This document shows positions 45,102-56,100 of a stretch of 64,000 nt of DNA, in pieces. A model generated the notes under the pieces. It saw only the letters and a program-made list of their open reading frames with translations, was not told the origin of the DNA and made no database searches. The translations under genes were made by a program, and so were the position numbers. The stretch is from Tilletiopsis washingtonensis (Eukaryota > Basidiomycota > Exobasidiomycetes > Entylomatales), in contig NW_020311998.1 of assembly GCF_003144115.1 (NCBI RefSeq), positions 961,738 through 1,025,737 on the forward strand. The letters run 5' to 3'. Each line of letters begins with the position of its first letter. The first letter of the stretch is position 1.

Positions 45102-47704
45102 CTGGCGTCGTGCCGCGAATGTAACAATAGGCATGTGGGCCACGAGGAGGCAGCGGAGTGTCGAAGCCACTGCATCGTCTCACGCGAGCCGCGAGCAGAC
45201 CCACGAGTAGAGCGTGCGCGAACTTGCGTGCGCCTCTCGCGTTTCTCGGGAGTGGCTTTGCGGCCGCTCCGCACTTGCTCCCACGTCGCACTCCGCCCTG
45301 CGTAGCTTGGCGCTCCCTGAGCTCGCAGCGTGCACTTGCTGCTTCCGCAGGAGTAGAGTCGAGCACGCGACAGTGACGTGTGGTGGAGATGCTGCCTCAT
45401 CATTCCCAGGCTGAAGCGTGGGCGCGCGCATGGGCGCAGTGCCACGCGGCCCGAGCGCGCCATCGTGCCGTGCTCCTTGCCGTGCCCGCCACCGTCGGAA
45501 TTGCCCACACGTCATGCGAGCTCAGAGTAGGCGGCGAGAGTCGGTGCTGAGCGTCTGGAGCCATGCGCCCGCACCTCGTCGTCCGTGCGGTCTGGCTTCG
45601 CCATGCGCGCCGGGGCTAGCGCCCCCTCCGGCAAAGTCGCCGCTCCTGTTTGCCCACACTGGCGGCGGTGAGCATGCTTCTGGCCGTGTTGCTGGACTAG
45701 TCGGTGCGCATACGAGCATGCGGCGTGCGTGCGGCCAGAGGGCAGATGCGCAGCAGGCTGAATGTCCGGAGCCAGCGCAGACGCCATGCGCGCAGACGTT
45801 CTTCGCAGAGCACACAAAGCGCCTCTCGAGCGGCTGCGAGCTGCGAGATCAGCCTGCAGCCACGACGCTGCGACGTGCAGATGCTTGCCACTTGCTGCAC
45901 GAGGTGCATGCAAGCACGCACCACCACGAGCTGGCAGGCTTCCTTCGCCCGCATGAGCAGCAGAGAAGTCCGAGCAGCGCAGCTTGCAGCGCACCAGCGT
46001 TCAGAGGCGCCATGCAGAGCCGCAGCATCCAGACCACGTCGGACGGACCCGCGGGTGCAGCGGGCAGCGCATCTTGCAGATCTCTGCAGCCGCCACCGCG
46101 TGGCCTCTCCCACGCCGGCGCTTGTCCACCTGCCGCAGCACGCAGCAGCCCAAGCATGCAGCGGCAGCACCCGCACCCGCAGCGGCACAGCCAGAGCGGC
46201 CCCCTCTCGCCCGCCAGCGCCTCGCTGCAGCGGGCCGGCCAGCGTGCTGCGGCTGCGGCAGCGCCTCGGTGCGGCGCACTCGGGTGCTGCGATGCCGCTG
46301 CGCCTGCCGCGCCGCGCTGCGTCTGGCGCTCGCTGCAAGGCGGTCCTTGCGCTCGCATGAGGGCAGCGGCGCTCGGGATCGGGCCGAGCAGCGCCGCCCG
46401 GGCACCAGAACACGAGCGGGAGGGCGCATGATGAGATGAGCGGGAAGCAGCGCCGAGTTGCTACGCCTCTTGTTGAGTGAGCGCCCCGACGAGGCGAGGG
46501 CTGCGCGCTGCACGCCAGGCGGACTGTCGGGCGGGCAGCGTCTTTGCGCCGTGCTCCCAGCCGAACAGCTGCGGCCTCGCACCTTCGCGCTTCCCGCCCG
46601 GCCCGCTGCGTGTGCTGCATGTCTCCTGCGCGGCTTCTGCGGGCGGGCGCTCCTCATCGTCGTGCGTGTGCGCAGTGACTAGACTTCGACGGCGACGGCG
46701 AGGGAGCAGCGCGGCGGCTGCGGCTGCATGCTGCTCTCACGGCGCCGTCCCTGTCGCCCGACCCCCTGCTGTGCCTGTCCCGCCAAGCGGCCCTCTGCTC
46801 CCAGAGTGCTCCGCATCTGGCCCTCAGGGATGCACCCCCTGTACCGCGTCGCTGCGAGCGAGCAAAACCTTTGCTCCCGCCACATCCATCCCCCACTCGC
46901 TCCTCGTCGCCGTGCTCTGCGCCCCCCACCACGCGGTCACACGCCTGCCCGAGAGGCACACAAGACACACACGACCTCGCTCGCTGCGACGCGCGGCGCG
47001 TGCCTCCTGTCGCGCTCCGCCGCTGCCGCCGGCCGCCGCGCGCTGCGACGCGCCGCATTCCTCGCGCGAGCCCCTTGCTTTTGCGTGCGCGTGGCGGGCG
47101 CACCCGCCGACGTCTTCGTCGCTCGCTCAGGCTGAAGCCTCGCTCGGCCTCTGCGGCTGTCGCGCTCCAAGGCGTAGACGCCGGCTGCCGACGCGGACAA
47201 GCCACCGTCGCTGCCGCTCTCGCGCGCCTGTGCACGCGTCGCGGGCCTCCCGACTCTCGACGCCGCCGCGCCGCAGCCGCCGCTGCTTGCCCGCTCCGCT
47301 CGGCCGGCCTCGCCCTCCGTTGCGCCGCACCCGCGCAGCGTCGATCAGGGCCGTCTGTCTGGTGCCTGCCTGCATTGCGTGTGGCCGATTAGGGCTCGCG
47401 CCGCCGCGTGCCGCCGCCGTTCCGTGCCTGCCGCGCCTGCCGCTCGGAGCACTGGCGCCGCCAAGCAGCGCAGCTCCTCGCCTTCCCCACGCACCAGTCC
47501 GCCCAGCGCCGCCATCGGCGCCTGCCGCAAGGCTCCGCCGTTCGGCACGGCCGCCTGCCTGCGCCGTTCGGCACGGCCGCCTGCCTGCGCCCTTTTCTCC
47601 GATTGTCCGGTCACACGGGCGTGTCCAGCAGCGACAGCGCGGCCTGAGCGGCACCGTCCTCTCCGCCACCAACACCACCCTTGCCGCATCGCACACCCTC
47701 GGCC
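45102..47704. other. Gene-free stretch of 2.6 kb upstream of the LIM-protein gene
   Basis: Between ORC2 and the LIM gene, both on the plus strand. Many overlapping open frames exist, all Arg/Ala/Cys/Pro-rich without domains. From about 46850 to 47700 the plus strand is C-rich with CT tracts, consistent with a long 5' leader or promoter for the LIM gene. No RNA gene was recognised. Confidence 0.5.
47536..47587 (+). repeat. 26-bp direct tandem duplication
   Basis: Two adjacent copies with a 26-bp period, 47536-47561 and 47562-47587. They lie in the presumed 5' flank of the LIM-protein gene. The repeat core reads CCGTTCGGCACGGCCGCC. Confidence 0.85.
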
Positions 47705-50642
47705 ATGTCTGCGCACTACGCGCGGACGCCCGTTGGCGCCTACGCCAGCCCGCACGCCGCCGCCGCCGCCTCGCCGTACCTCGCCTCCGCGCATGCGTCG
47801 CCCGTCGTCGACGAGCCGGGCGGCAGCAACGTCGCCGGCTTCGGCGCGCGCAAGTTTGCCGAGAAGCAGCGCCGCGCCGCCGACGCCGCACGCGCCCACG
47901 CCGAGCGCGACGCCCAGCGCGCCGCGCACGCCGAGTGGGAGCGCCGCCAGTACGCGCGCGAGCTGGCGCGCTACGAGGAGGAGAAGCGCGCGTACGACGA
48001 GGAGGAACGCATGCGCTGGGAGGAGCACGCCGCGTGGCAGGCCGCCGAGCAGCGCCGCGCCGACGAGGAGCGCGCGCGCGACGAATGGGAGCGCGAGGAG
48101 GCGGAGCGCCAGCGACGCGAGGCGCAGCGCGCTGAGCGGCGGAGGACAGAGGAGCAGGAGGAGCGCCGCCAAAGGGCCGAAGACGATCAGCGCCGGCAAA
48201 GGACCGAAGACGATCAGCGCCGGCAAAGGGCCGAAGACGCCGAGCGCCGGCAACGAGCTGAGAGCGACGAGCGGCGGCGGGCAGCGGACGAGCGCCAGCG
48301 CCGCACCGAGGCGCCGGCACCGTCGCCAGCGGCGCTGCAGCGCAACGAGTCCTGGTCCGTGCTCTCGAGCAACGACGCATGGGCTCGCAACGCGGCGGCC
48401 GTGGCGGCGTACGATGCGAACCGCGAGTCGGGCACGCATGCCGCAGCCCGTGTGCCGCCGGTGCGGTCCGACACGCTCGACTCCGTCGCGACGTCGAGCG
48501 CACACCTGGCATACAGCAGCGAGCGCGAGAGCGGCACGGAGCGGCGCTCGCAGGCGTCGGGCAGCCTCGACTCGTCGAGCAGCTCGGGCTCGTCGCGCAC
48601 ACTCAACCGCTCGGGCTCGTCGGACACGGTGCCCAGCTCGTGCTCCTCCAAGAGCCTCGGCATCGGCCTGGGCATTGCCGCCTCGCGTGCGCCGCGCGAG
48701 ACGATCTACGAGGACGACTTTGAGGAGGCCGACAGCGCCGAGGAGCTCGACGGCGACGACGAGGCCGACGTGACGCTGCGCGCCAGCAAGCCCAAGACGT
48801 CGCGCTACACGCAGTACGGCGGCGACGGCCTCGACCTGCTCGACGTCAGCCTCGACGGCGTCGAGAACCACGGCCTGCGTGCCAGCAAGCTGCTGGCGCC
48901 GCGGCCGCCCTCGCCGCCGCCGGTGCCGCGCGGCGCACAGGGCGGCCGCCGCTCCATGGTGCGCGCCACGACGTACGAGCCGCTGCCCAAGGCCAAGTGC
49001 GCCGACTGCGGCGAGTCGCTGGCGTTTGAGGACCTCGTGGCGCACACGTGCCACGCCAGACTCGACGACGGCGCCCTCTCGCCGCGCTCGCCGCTGCCGC
49101 CGGGCTCTGTCCTCAGCTCGCCGCTGCCGCCGTGCTCCGGCCTCAACACGCCGCTCATCGAGAGCCCGACGGAGGAGCGCTCCCGCTCGCCCTTCTTTGA
49201 CCGCTACGCCAAGCTCGAGCCCAAGGCCGACCCGCGCAGTCCGGCGCTGCCGGAGGCGAACTTCAGCGCCGCCTCGCGCTCGCGCTCGCGCGACGAGCTT
49301 CCCTCGCCGCGCACCGTCGAGGAGCGCCGCCGAGCGAACACGTCGCCGCTCGCAACGCCGCACGAGGAAGACACTGCGGCAGCCGCGGCAGCTGCAGCAC
49401 AAGCACTCATCGTGGCGGACCGCAAGCGGCACATTGAGGCGCAGCGACAAGCCGCACGCAACGGCGGCGCGGGCCGCACAGCCACGGCTGTCGCCGCTGC
49501 GCTGCGGCTGCAGACCGGCGCCGTCGCGCGCAGCCCGACCAAGACGCCCTTGCCGCTCGACACGGACTCGTGCAGCTCCGACTGCAGCCACAAGCGCGAC
49601 ACGCCCAGCGCCTCGTCGTCCGTCTCGTCGGTGTGCAGCTCGCTGCTCGGCACGAGCCGCGACGGCGCCAAGGCGTCGCGCTCGCCCGGCGGCACGGCCA
49701 TGACGCCGAGCTCGAGCTACGGGCGCTTCAGCGACCGCGAGGCGCGCGACAGGGAGCCGGCGTCGAAGCTGCGCACGAGCCCGACGAAGAGCTCGCCGAT
49801 GCTCGGCCGGCGCCCCGAGATCGACCTCGGAGGCATCGAGGACCTGATGGCCGGGCTCGTCGCCGAGGAGCCGAGCGTGCCCGTCAAGCGCGGCGGGCAG
49901 CGCGAGCGCTCGCGCGAGCGCACCGGCGCCGCCGACGCACGCAGCCGGCCGTCGGCGCTGCAGCTCGACACGGGCGCGCTGGCCTCCGAGCAGCGGCGGC
50001 GCAAGGAGAAGCTGCAGCGCCTGTGCAGCGTGTGCCTGTGCTCGCTGAGCAAGAGCAAGACGCCGTTCGTCGAGCGCGACGGCCGCCTGCTGTGCGCGGC
50101 CGACTATGCCGAGCTGTACCTGCCCAAGTGCCGCAAGTGCACCAAGCCCGTCGAGCGGCAGGCGGTGAAGAGCTCGGACGGCGCGCTGCGCGGCATCTTC
50201 CACCGCGCGTGCTTCTGCTGCTTCCAGTGCGACGCCGTCTTTGCCGACGGCACGTTCTACGTCTTTGAGAATGCGCCGTACTGCGCGCGCCACTACCACA
50301 CGCTCAACGGCACGCTCTGCCACGGCTGCGGCGACGGCATCGAGGGCCAGTGCCGGCAGACCGAGGCCGGCGAGCGCTACCACCCGCGCTGTCTGACGTG
50401 CCAGGTGCGTGGTGGTGTTGTGTCCAAGGCCTGCGGCTGCCGTGCTGACCCCTCCTTTGCAGTACGAAGGCGACGACGGCGAGTTCTGTGCCGAGGCGCT
50501 CGACGACTTCTTCATCATCGGCGAGCGGCGCCTGTGCGAGTGGCACGCGCGCAAGACGCAGGCGGCGCTCGAGAAGCGCAGCGGCGGGCGCAGCCGCGTC
50601 AAGGCGACGCGGCGCCAGACGATCCTGCAGACGCTGCGCTAG
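47705..50642 (+). CDS. PXL1: LIM-domain protein, Pxl1/paxillin-like, two exons
   Basis: Paxillin-like LIM proteins of fungi scaffold the contractile ring and polarity sites and bind Rho1 regulators. Exons 47705-50404 and 50463-50642 give 2,880 nt and 959 residues. The first 760 residues are disordered: an Arg/Glu-rich coiled coil (residues about 75-205) with three 9-residue repeats (QRTEDDQRR), then Ser-rich segments. A separate Cys/His finger, CADCGESLAFEDLVAHTCH, lies near residue 433. The C-terminus holds two LIM-type zinc modules and part of a third: CSVCLCSLSKSK...LLCAADY, CRKCTKPVERQ...HRACFCCFQCDAVF...YCARHYH, and CHGCGDGIEGQ...HPRCLTCQYEG...LCEWHARK. The intron falls just after the CLTCQ codons. 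Naming it Pxl1 is from domain order; the LIM call itself is certain. Confidence 0.85.
48171..48251 (+). repeat. 27-nt in-frame tandem repeat, three copies, in the LIM gene
   Basis: Copies at 48171-48197, 48198-48224 and 48225-48251 encode variants of QRAEDDQRR within the charged coiled-coil region. The first two are nearly identical at DNA level; the third diverges at its end. Confidence 0.9.
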
Positions 50643-50895
50643 GGCGCAGCCCCCCAGTGCGTGTATCACCATCTACCATACCTCTCCTGTGCTAGTCGCT
50701 GCGCCAGGCCGCACCTCTGCAATACCCAGTCACACACTTCCCCAGTGGTGCCGTGGCTGACCCTGCGCAAGGGCGCCTGCCGCGCCTCCCCGTACCGATC
50801 TCTCCATGCGCTGCTCACGCTCGAAGTAGGTGTACACGAGATATATTGGCAATCCGGGTGAGGCCCGCAGCTACAGAGTCCAGGCAGCGGCACGA

Positions 50896-51803
50896 CTAGA
50901 GCTTCGACTTCTGCGCCTTGAGCACGCCGTCGAGCTTCGTGGCGAGCATGATGTTGCCCTTGACCTTGAGCTTGCCCGACATGAAGGCCTTCTGGCCGTT
51001 GAGCTTGCCGTCGGCCATGTCCATGAAGGCTGGGCGCGCAGAGTGAGCACAGGCAGGAGAGGTGCAACGGCATTGCACGCCGGGCCCAACTCACTGTCGT
51101 CGGCGCAGTTGATCGTCACGTCGGCCTTGCCCTTGGCCTTGCCCTCGTAGGCCTCGGCGTTCTGCAGCAGAGCGAGTCAGTAGAAGCTCGGCAGGGGGTA
51201 TGCACAGGTGGTGTGACCCGATGCGGGAAACGCGCGCCTCCTGCCGCGAAGGCGGACGTCTCGCTCTCGCGGCGACGCACGCCTCGACGCCTCGACGCAG
51301 GCCTGCAGCATCCACCTCCGCCCGTCGCAGGCGCGATGCCGCATGCTCACCTTCTTGAGGTCGATGGTGTACACGAGCTCCTTGCCGCCCGAGTTCTTGA
51401 TGTGCATCTCGAACACGCCGTTGGTCTTCTGCAGGCGGGCATGAGGTGTGAGCCATGGGCCAGGCGGAGCAGGGCGCAGCGAGCAGTGCGGGAGCGCAGC
51501 GCAGTCACGGCAGTGCGCCATGCTCTGCTGCGGCGAGCTGGTGCGCACGCCAGCGCGGGCTGCGACGAGCAGGCAGCGTAGACGGCAAGCGACAGGCAGC
51601 GTAGACGGCGAGCGACAGGCAGCGTAGACGCTCGCTCGCCCGCCGCCGCACATGGCCGCTGCCGCGCTGCACGGTGCCGTGCTGCGCCGCGGCACCCTCG
51701 ACGGCGCACGCACCTTCTGGATGTCCTTCTTCTCCTTGTCGTCCATGTTCTTGAGGCCGTCGGTGATCTGCTCGAAGAGAGCCTGGCTCTTGAAGTCGGA
51801 CAT
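50896..51803 (-). CDS. SCP2-domain sterol carrier protein, four exons
   Basis: SCP2 domains bind sterols, fatty acids and acyl-CoA and are often peroxisomal. Exons 51803-51714, 51428-51351, 51161-51095 and 51029-50896 give 369 nt and 122 residues, exactly the size of a free-standing SCP2 domain. Motifs: FKSQALFEQITDGLKNMD, NGVFEMHIKNSGGKELVY, TIDLKK|NAEAYEGKAKGKAD, VTINCADDTFMDMADGKL, QKAFMSGKLKVKGNIML. The C-terminus is KSKL; its last three residues, S-K-L, are the classical peroxisomal targeting signal PTS1, so import into peroxisomes is strongly predicted. Its 5' end faces the SREBP-like gene across 1.4 kb. Confidence 0.95.
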
Positions 51804-53177
51804 GTTTGCGGGTGTGTTGTGGGGTGAAGAGGGGTGGTGGGTGTGGGGAAGGCGGTGGAGCGCCGAGCAAGCGCCGCTTATGAGGCATGCGCCGTGCGCC
51901 GGCCGCGCGTGCGATCGCCGCCGCGTTGCGGGGGCGACCTGCTGAAAGCGGCACGCAGCGGCAGCGGGCGGCGGGCAGACGGCAGCAGCCGCGGCAGCCG
52001 CGAGCGTCAGCGGCACCACGCCGGCGAGCCGCACACCACACGCGAGGCGAGCCGAAGCGACGCTCCGCCGCCCTTGCCGCCGCCGCGCCCCGCCAGCTGT
52101 AGCACCCAGCGCAGCTGCAAGTGCAGATCCGGACAGCTGCACCGCGCAGCCCGACCTCAAGCCTGTCGCTCTGCGGCTGCTCGCTGAAGCTTTGCCGGCT
52201 CTGCGGCGCGCCGAGCGTGTCTGTCACCGCGCCTGCGCGGAGCGGAGCGCGCCCCGAGCTGGCGGAGCACTGGTTGCTGGCAGCTGCAGGCACTGCATCA
52301 TCGTGCGGGGACAGGCACGCCGCCCGTGTCCTCTCATCGCCGTCGATGCGCTGCCGCCCGCATAGAGTGCGCCGCGGCGACACAGAGGCGCCGTGCCTGC
52401 CGCTGCCGCGCCCGCGTGATAGGCGCTGCCACGTCTCTCGGCCGAGCCGCGCTGCTCCACACACACAGCGAGATGCTTCCCCAACCTCGTCCACCACGCG
52501 CTGGCGGTGAGGCCGAGGCAGGCGCGAGGCCAGGTCAAGCGACGAGACGGCCTGCAGGGTCCAGGCGGCAGACGTGCGACGCGCGCTGCGTGCTGTCGCT
52601 GCTTCGTCGCTCGGAGGGGATGGGCTCCGGCACGAGCTCAAGCTGCGCAGCTGCTGCCAGGCGAGGTCGCCTCTGACCGACGCGTGGCCCCGTGTCAAGC
52701 ACTGAGGGAGGCCGAGTGCCACTGAAGCCAAGATCCGCGAGCCAGCTCAATTCCGAGCCCAACCGCTGCGGCACAAGCCAGCGCAGTGCTGAGGTGTGTG
52801 GGTTGGAGGCCGGAGGGGTGAGCTTGGGCGGCGCAGTGCGTGGGAGCGCGGCTTTGCTTACGTAACACCGCCGCCAAGCTGGATGCGGCACGGCGGCGTG
52901 GGAGCACTTGCGCGGGTCGCCGGGCGCGCCGCCATCAGGCCATCCGCGGCACGCTCATCAGGCCATCCTCCCTCGCAGGCCCGCTGCGACGGCGACCAGC
53001 GCGGCCGCCGATCTGCGCCCGCAAGCACCACGAGGGGCCCGCGCGAGGCGGCCGCTCATGCGCATGCCGCTTCCCTCCGCTCCCTCAACCCACATCGTGC
53101 CACCTGCGCCGCACCGCTCCAGCTAGCCCAGAGCGCCAGTCGCCGCCACCGCTGCGCGCGTGCACTGCACCCTCACC
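51804..53177. other. Divergent region between SCP2 and the SREBP-like gene
   Basis: This 1.37-kb spacer should contain both promoters. A G-rich tract occurs at 51805-51855 (CT/CA-rich in the SCP2 sense). A short direct repetition of GACAGGCAGCGTAGACGGC-like units lies just inside SCP2 intron 1 (about 51577-51630). No further gene was recognised. Confidence 0.55.
51819..51827 (-). promoter_or_regulatory. SRE-like motif upstream of SCP2
   Basis: On the minus strand this reads TCACCCCAC, nine bases identical to the animal sterol response element core (the flanking base is T, not A). It is 16 nt upstream of the SCP2 start codon, so it may be in the leader. The tract is generally CA/CT-rich, so chance is a real alternative. 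Confidence 0.3.
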
Positions 53178-56100
53178 ATGCTCACCGCACCGGAGCGTCG
53201 CGCCAGCCACGGCACCTTCGCCGCTCCTCCGTCCCAACCACCATCCCAGCTCTCGCAGCGCCACATGCTCGCCGCACAGCAGCACCTCGGCGCCATCTTT
53301 GGCGCGTCGGCGCAGCAGCAGCAGGCGCAGCACGCGCAGCAGCAGCAGCGCTTCGCCCCGCAGCCGCCGCAGCCGCAGCAGCCGCACCCATCGCAGCAGC
53401 AGCAGCAGCAGCAGCAGCAGCACCACTTCGACATGCCGCAGCAGCAGCACCCGCCGCCGCCGCACCCGCAGCTCGTGCAGCAGTTCCCCTACTGGGCCGG
53501 GCCCACGGCCGACGAGGCCTACCTGCGCCACATGATGCTCTATGGCGCCGCACCGCCGCCGCCGCCGCCGCAGCAGCCGCTCTCCGACGGCGCCTCGCCG
53601 CCCGTCAGCGGCAGCGGCGACAGCCCGTACGCGCTGCACGACTTTGTCATGGGCGGCGGCAGCGACACGCCCTTTGGCGCCGACGCGCCGTTCCTCTTCG
53701 GGCACGGCTTCGACAGCGCCTGGCCCAGCGGCGGCACGCTCGACCCCGCCGCGCTGAGCCACCTCAGCGTCGCCGGCAGCTCGGCGATGGGGCAGCGCAG
53801 CACGCCCGGCCTCAGCCCCAGCAGCATGCACAGCCACACGGGCGGCAGCGGCGCACACAGCAGCGGCGCATCGCTCGGCGACTCGCCGCCGCACTCGGTG
53901 TACGCGCCGGTGGGCGACATGGCGTACGACGTCGCCGGCATCGACACGGCGCTCCTCGCGCCGTTCCAGTTCGACTTTGGCGGCTTTGCACCCAAGGACG
54001 AGCTCGCCGCCGCCGAGCCGGAGCGCAAGCGCAGCGCGCCCGAGAGCGTCGAGCGGCCCGCCAAGGCGCCGCGGCCGTCGGTGTCCGCCGCCAGCCGCAA
54101 GGCATCGACGTCGGCGGCGTCTCGCAAGCGCTCGCGTGCCGACGAGACGGCAGCGGCAGCGGCAGCGGCGGCACCCGCGTTCGTCGTCGCTCCGTCCGTC
54201 AACGCGCCCGGCCTGCCGCACATGGAGGTCGGCAGCAACGCCACGGCGCAGGCCGCCATCCAGCGCATCAAGCAGCGCCAGGCCGCCGCCGCCGCTGCCG
54301 CTGCTGCCGCCGCTGCTGCACCGGCTGTGAAGCAGACCACCACCACAGCCGCCGAGCCCGCCGCAGCTGCCACGGCCAGCTCGTCCACCGCACCTGCCGC
54401 GCGCCCGGCGTCGTCGGAGAAGGCGCAGCGCAAGGTGGCGCACAACGCCATCGAGCGGCGCTACCGCAACAACATCAACGACCGCATCGCCGCACTGCGC
54501 GCCGCCGTGCCGGCGCTGCACAACCCCAAGCCGCTGCCCGGCGGCCGGCGCGGCAAGCGAGGCCGTGCGCAGGCCGAGCTCGTCGACGGCGTGCCGGCGG
54601 CGAGCAAGCTGAACAAGGCGACGATCCTCGGCACGGCCACGGCGTACATCCGCGTGCTCAAGCAGCGCGAGATCCGCCTGACCAGCGAGGCCGAGGGCCT
54701 GCGCCAGCTCGTCAAGTCGCTCGAGGGCGGCGACGAGCTGCTGGAGCTGTGGCAGGCCGAGATGCAGAAGGTCGCCGAGGCCGAGGCCGTCAAGTCCGAG
54801 GACGACGAGCTGCTCGACGACGATGACGATGAGGATGACGACGAGGACGAGGACGACGAGGACGTCAGCACCGAGTCCGTGCGGCCCATTGCCCGCAAGC
54901 GCGGCGGCAGCGGCCCGTCGCGCGTCCTCACCGGCGCCGTGCTCTCCGTCGCCTTCTTTGGCGATTCGGCCGACGACGCTGCCTCGCAGCCTGCCGCCCG
55001 GGCGATGGGTGCCGCCCACCAGCTGGTGCGCCGCAGCGGCTTCCTCGACGACGCCGAGCCGCACCACCTCGACGCCGCACCGACGAGCGCGCTGGCCCTC
55101 GACGTCGTGCGCATCGTCGCGTTTGCATCCATCGCCGCACTGCTCCTCTGGCCGGTCTTTTCGCGCCTCTTCCGCCGTCGCAAGGCCGCCGTGCGCAGGC
55201 TTGCCTCGGCTGTGCGCTCGCAGGACGCAGCGGCGGCAGCGCCTGAGCTCACGGGCGCGGAGCATGCCGAGCGGCTCGAGCGCCACCAGGCCCTGCTCGA
55301 GGTGCTCGCCCGCTCGCACCCCGATGCACGCGAGGTCAACTCGGCGCTGCGTGCCTTTGTCGTCGCGCCGACGCACGTGCTCTGCTCGGGCTACGGTCTC
55401 ATCCTCGAGTCGGCCAAGGTGCTGCGCCTCGCCGTCGGCCTCAAGCCCGTCGGCCCGCCCGTGACGCCCGAGGAGGGCGCCGTGTGGGTGCGGCTGCTCG
55501 AGGTCGAGACGTCGCTCGGCCCGCTCGCACAGCCGAGCTTGCTGGCACGCCTCTACACGCTGATGCGCGTCTCGGCGGCGCTGGAGCGCGGCACGCTTGC
55601 CCGAGCCCACGCCCACGCCACCTTGGCCCTGGCGCTGCTGCGTGCGCTGCCGGGCAACACCCTTGCCGAGCGCTGGGCTGCGGCAAGCTGGGAGCGTGCC
55701 CGCCGCGTGCGTCTCATCGCCGCCGACGACGCCGCCTCGGCCGAGGAGCGCTGGCTCGACCCGGTGCTGCGCCTCACCGTGCAGGAGGCGCTCGCTCTGG
55801 CGCCTGCGCCGACGGACGTCATTGCCACCTTTAAGCCGTCGGCCGCCTCTGCCGTGCGTGCCGCGGCGCTCTCGCCGCTGCTGTCCATCGCCTCGCGCAT
55901 GCACTGCACCGAGGCGGGCGAGATCTGGACGGCCATCTTTGCCTCGGTCGTGCGCTCCTCGTGCCCTGCCGGCGCCGACGAGGCCGATCTGGCGCGCGAC
56001 TTTCTCAACCACACGTCCAGCTTCAACCTCGAGCTCGACGTTGCCGCCGACGAGGCGTCGCGCGAGGCCATGACGCAGCGCATCGCCGCCCTCGTCGCCG

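Noticed and set aside
47345-50602. A 1,085-codon open frame on the minus strand opposite the LIM-protein gene
   Set aside because: It is the antisense shadow of a GC-rich coding exon. Its translation is Arg/Ala/Leu-rich without domains, while the plus strand encodes clear LIM modules.
53160-53177. An upstream extension of the SREBP-like frame to 53160
   Set aside because: It begins with GTG, not ATG. The first ATG is at 53178, so the longer start is unlikely in a eukaryote.
53085-56012. A 975-codon minus-strand open frame opposite the SREBP-like gene
   Set aside because: Antisense shadow with poly-Arg/Cys low complexity. The sense frame contains a full bHLH domain and a membrane helix.
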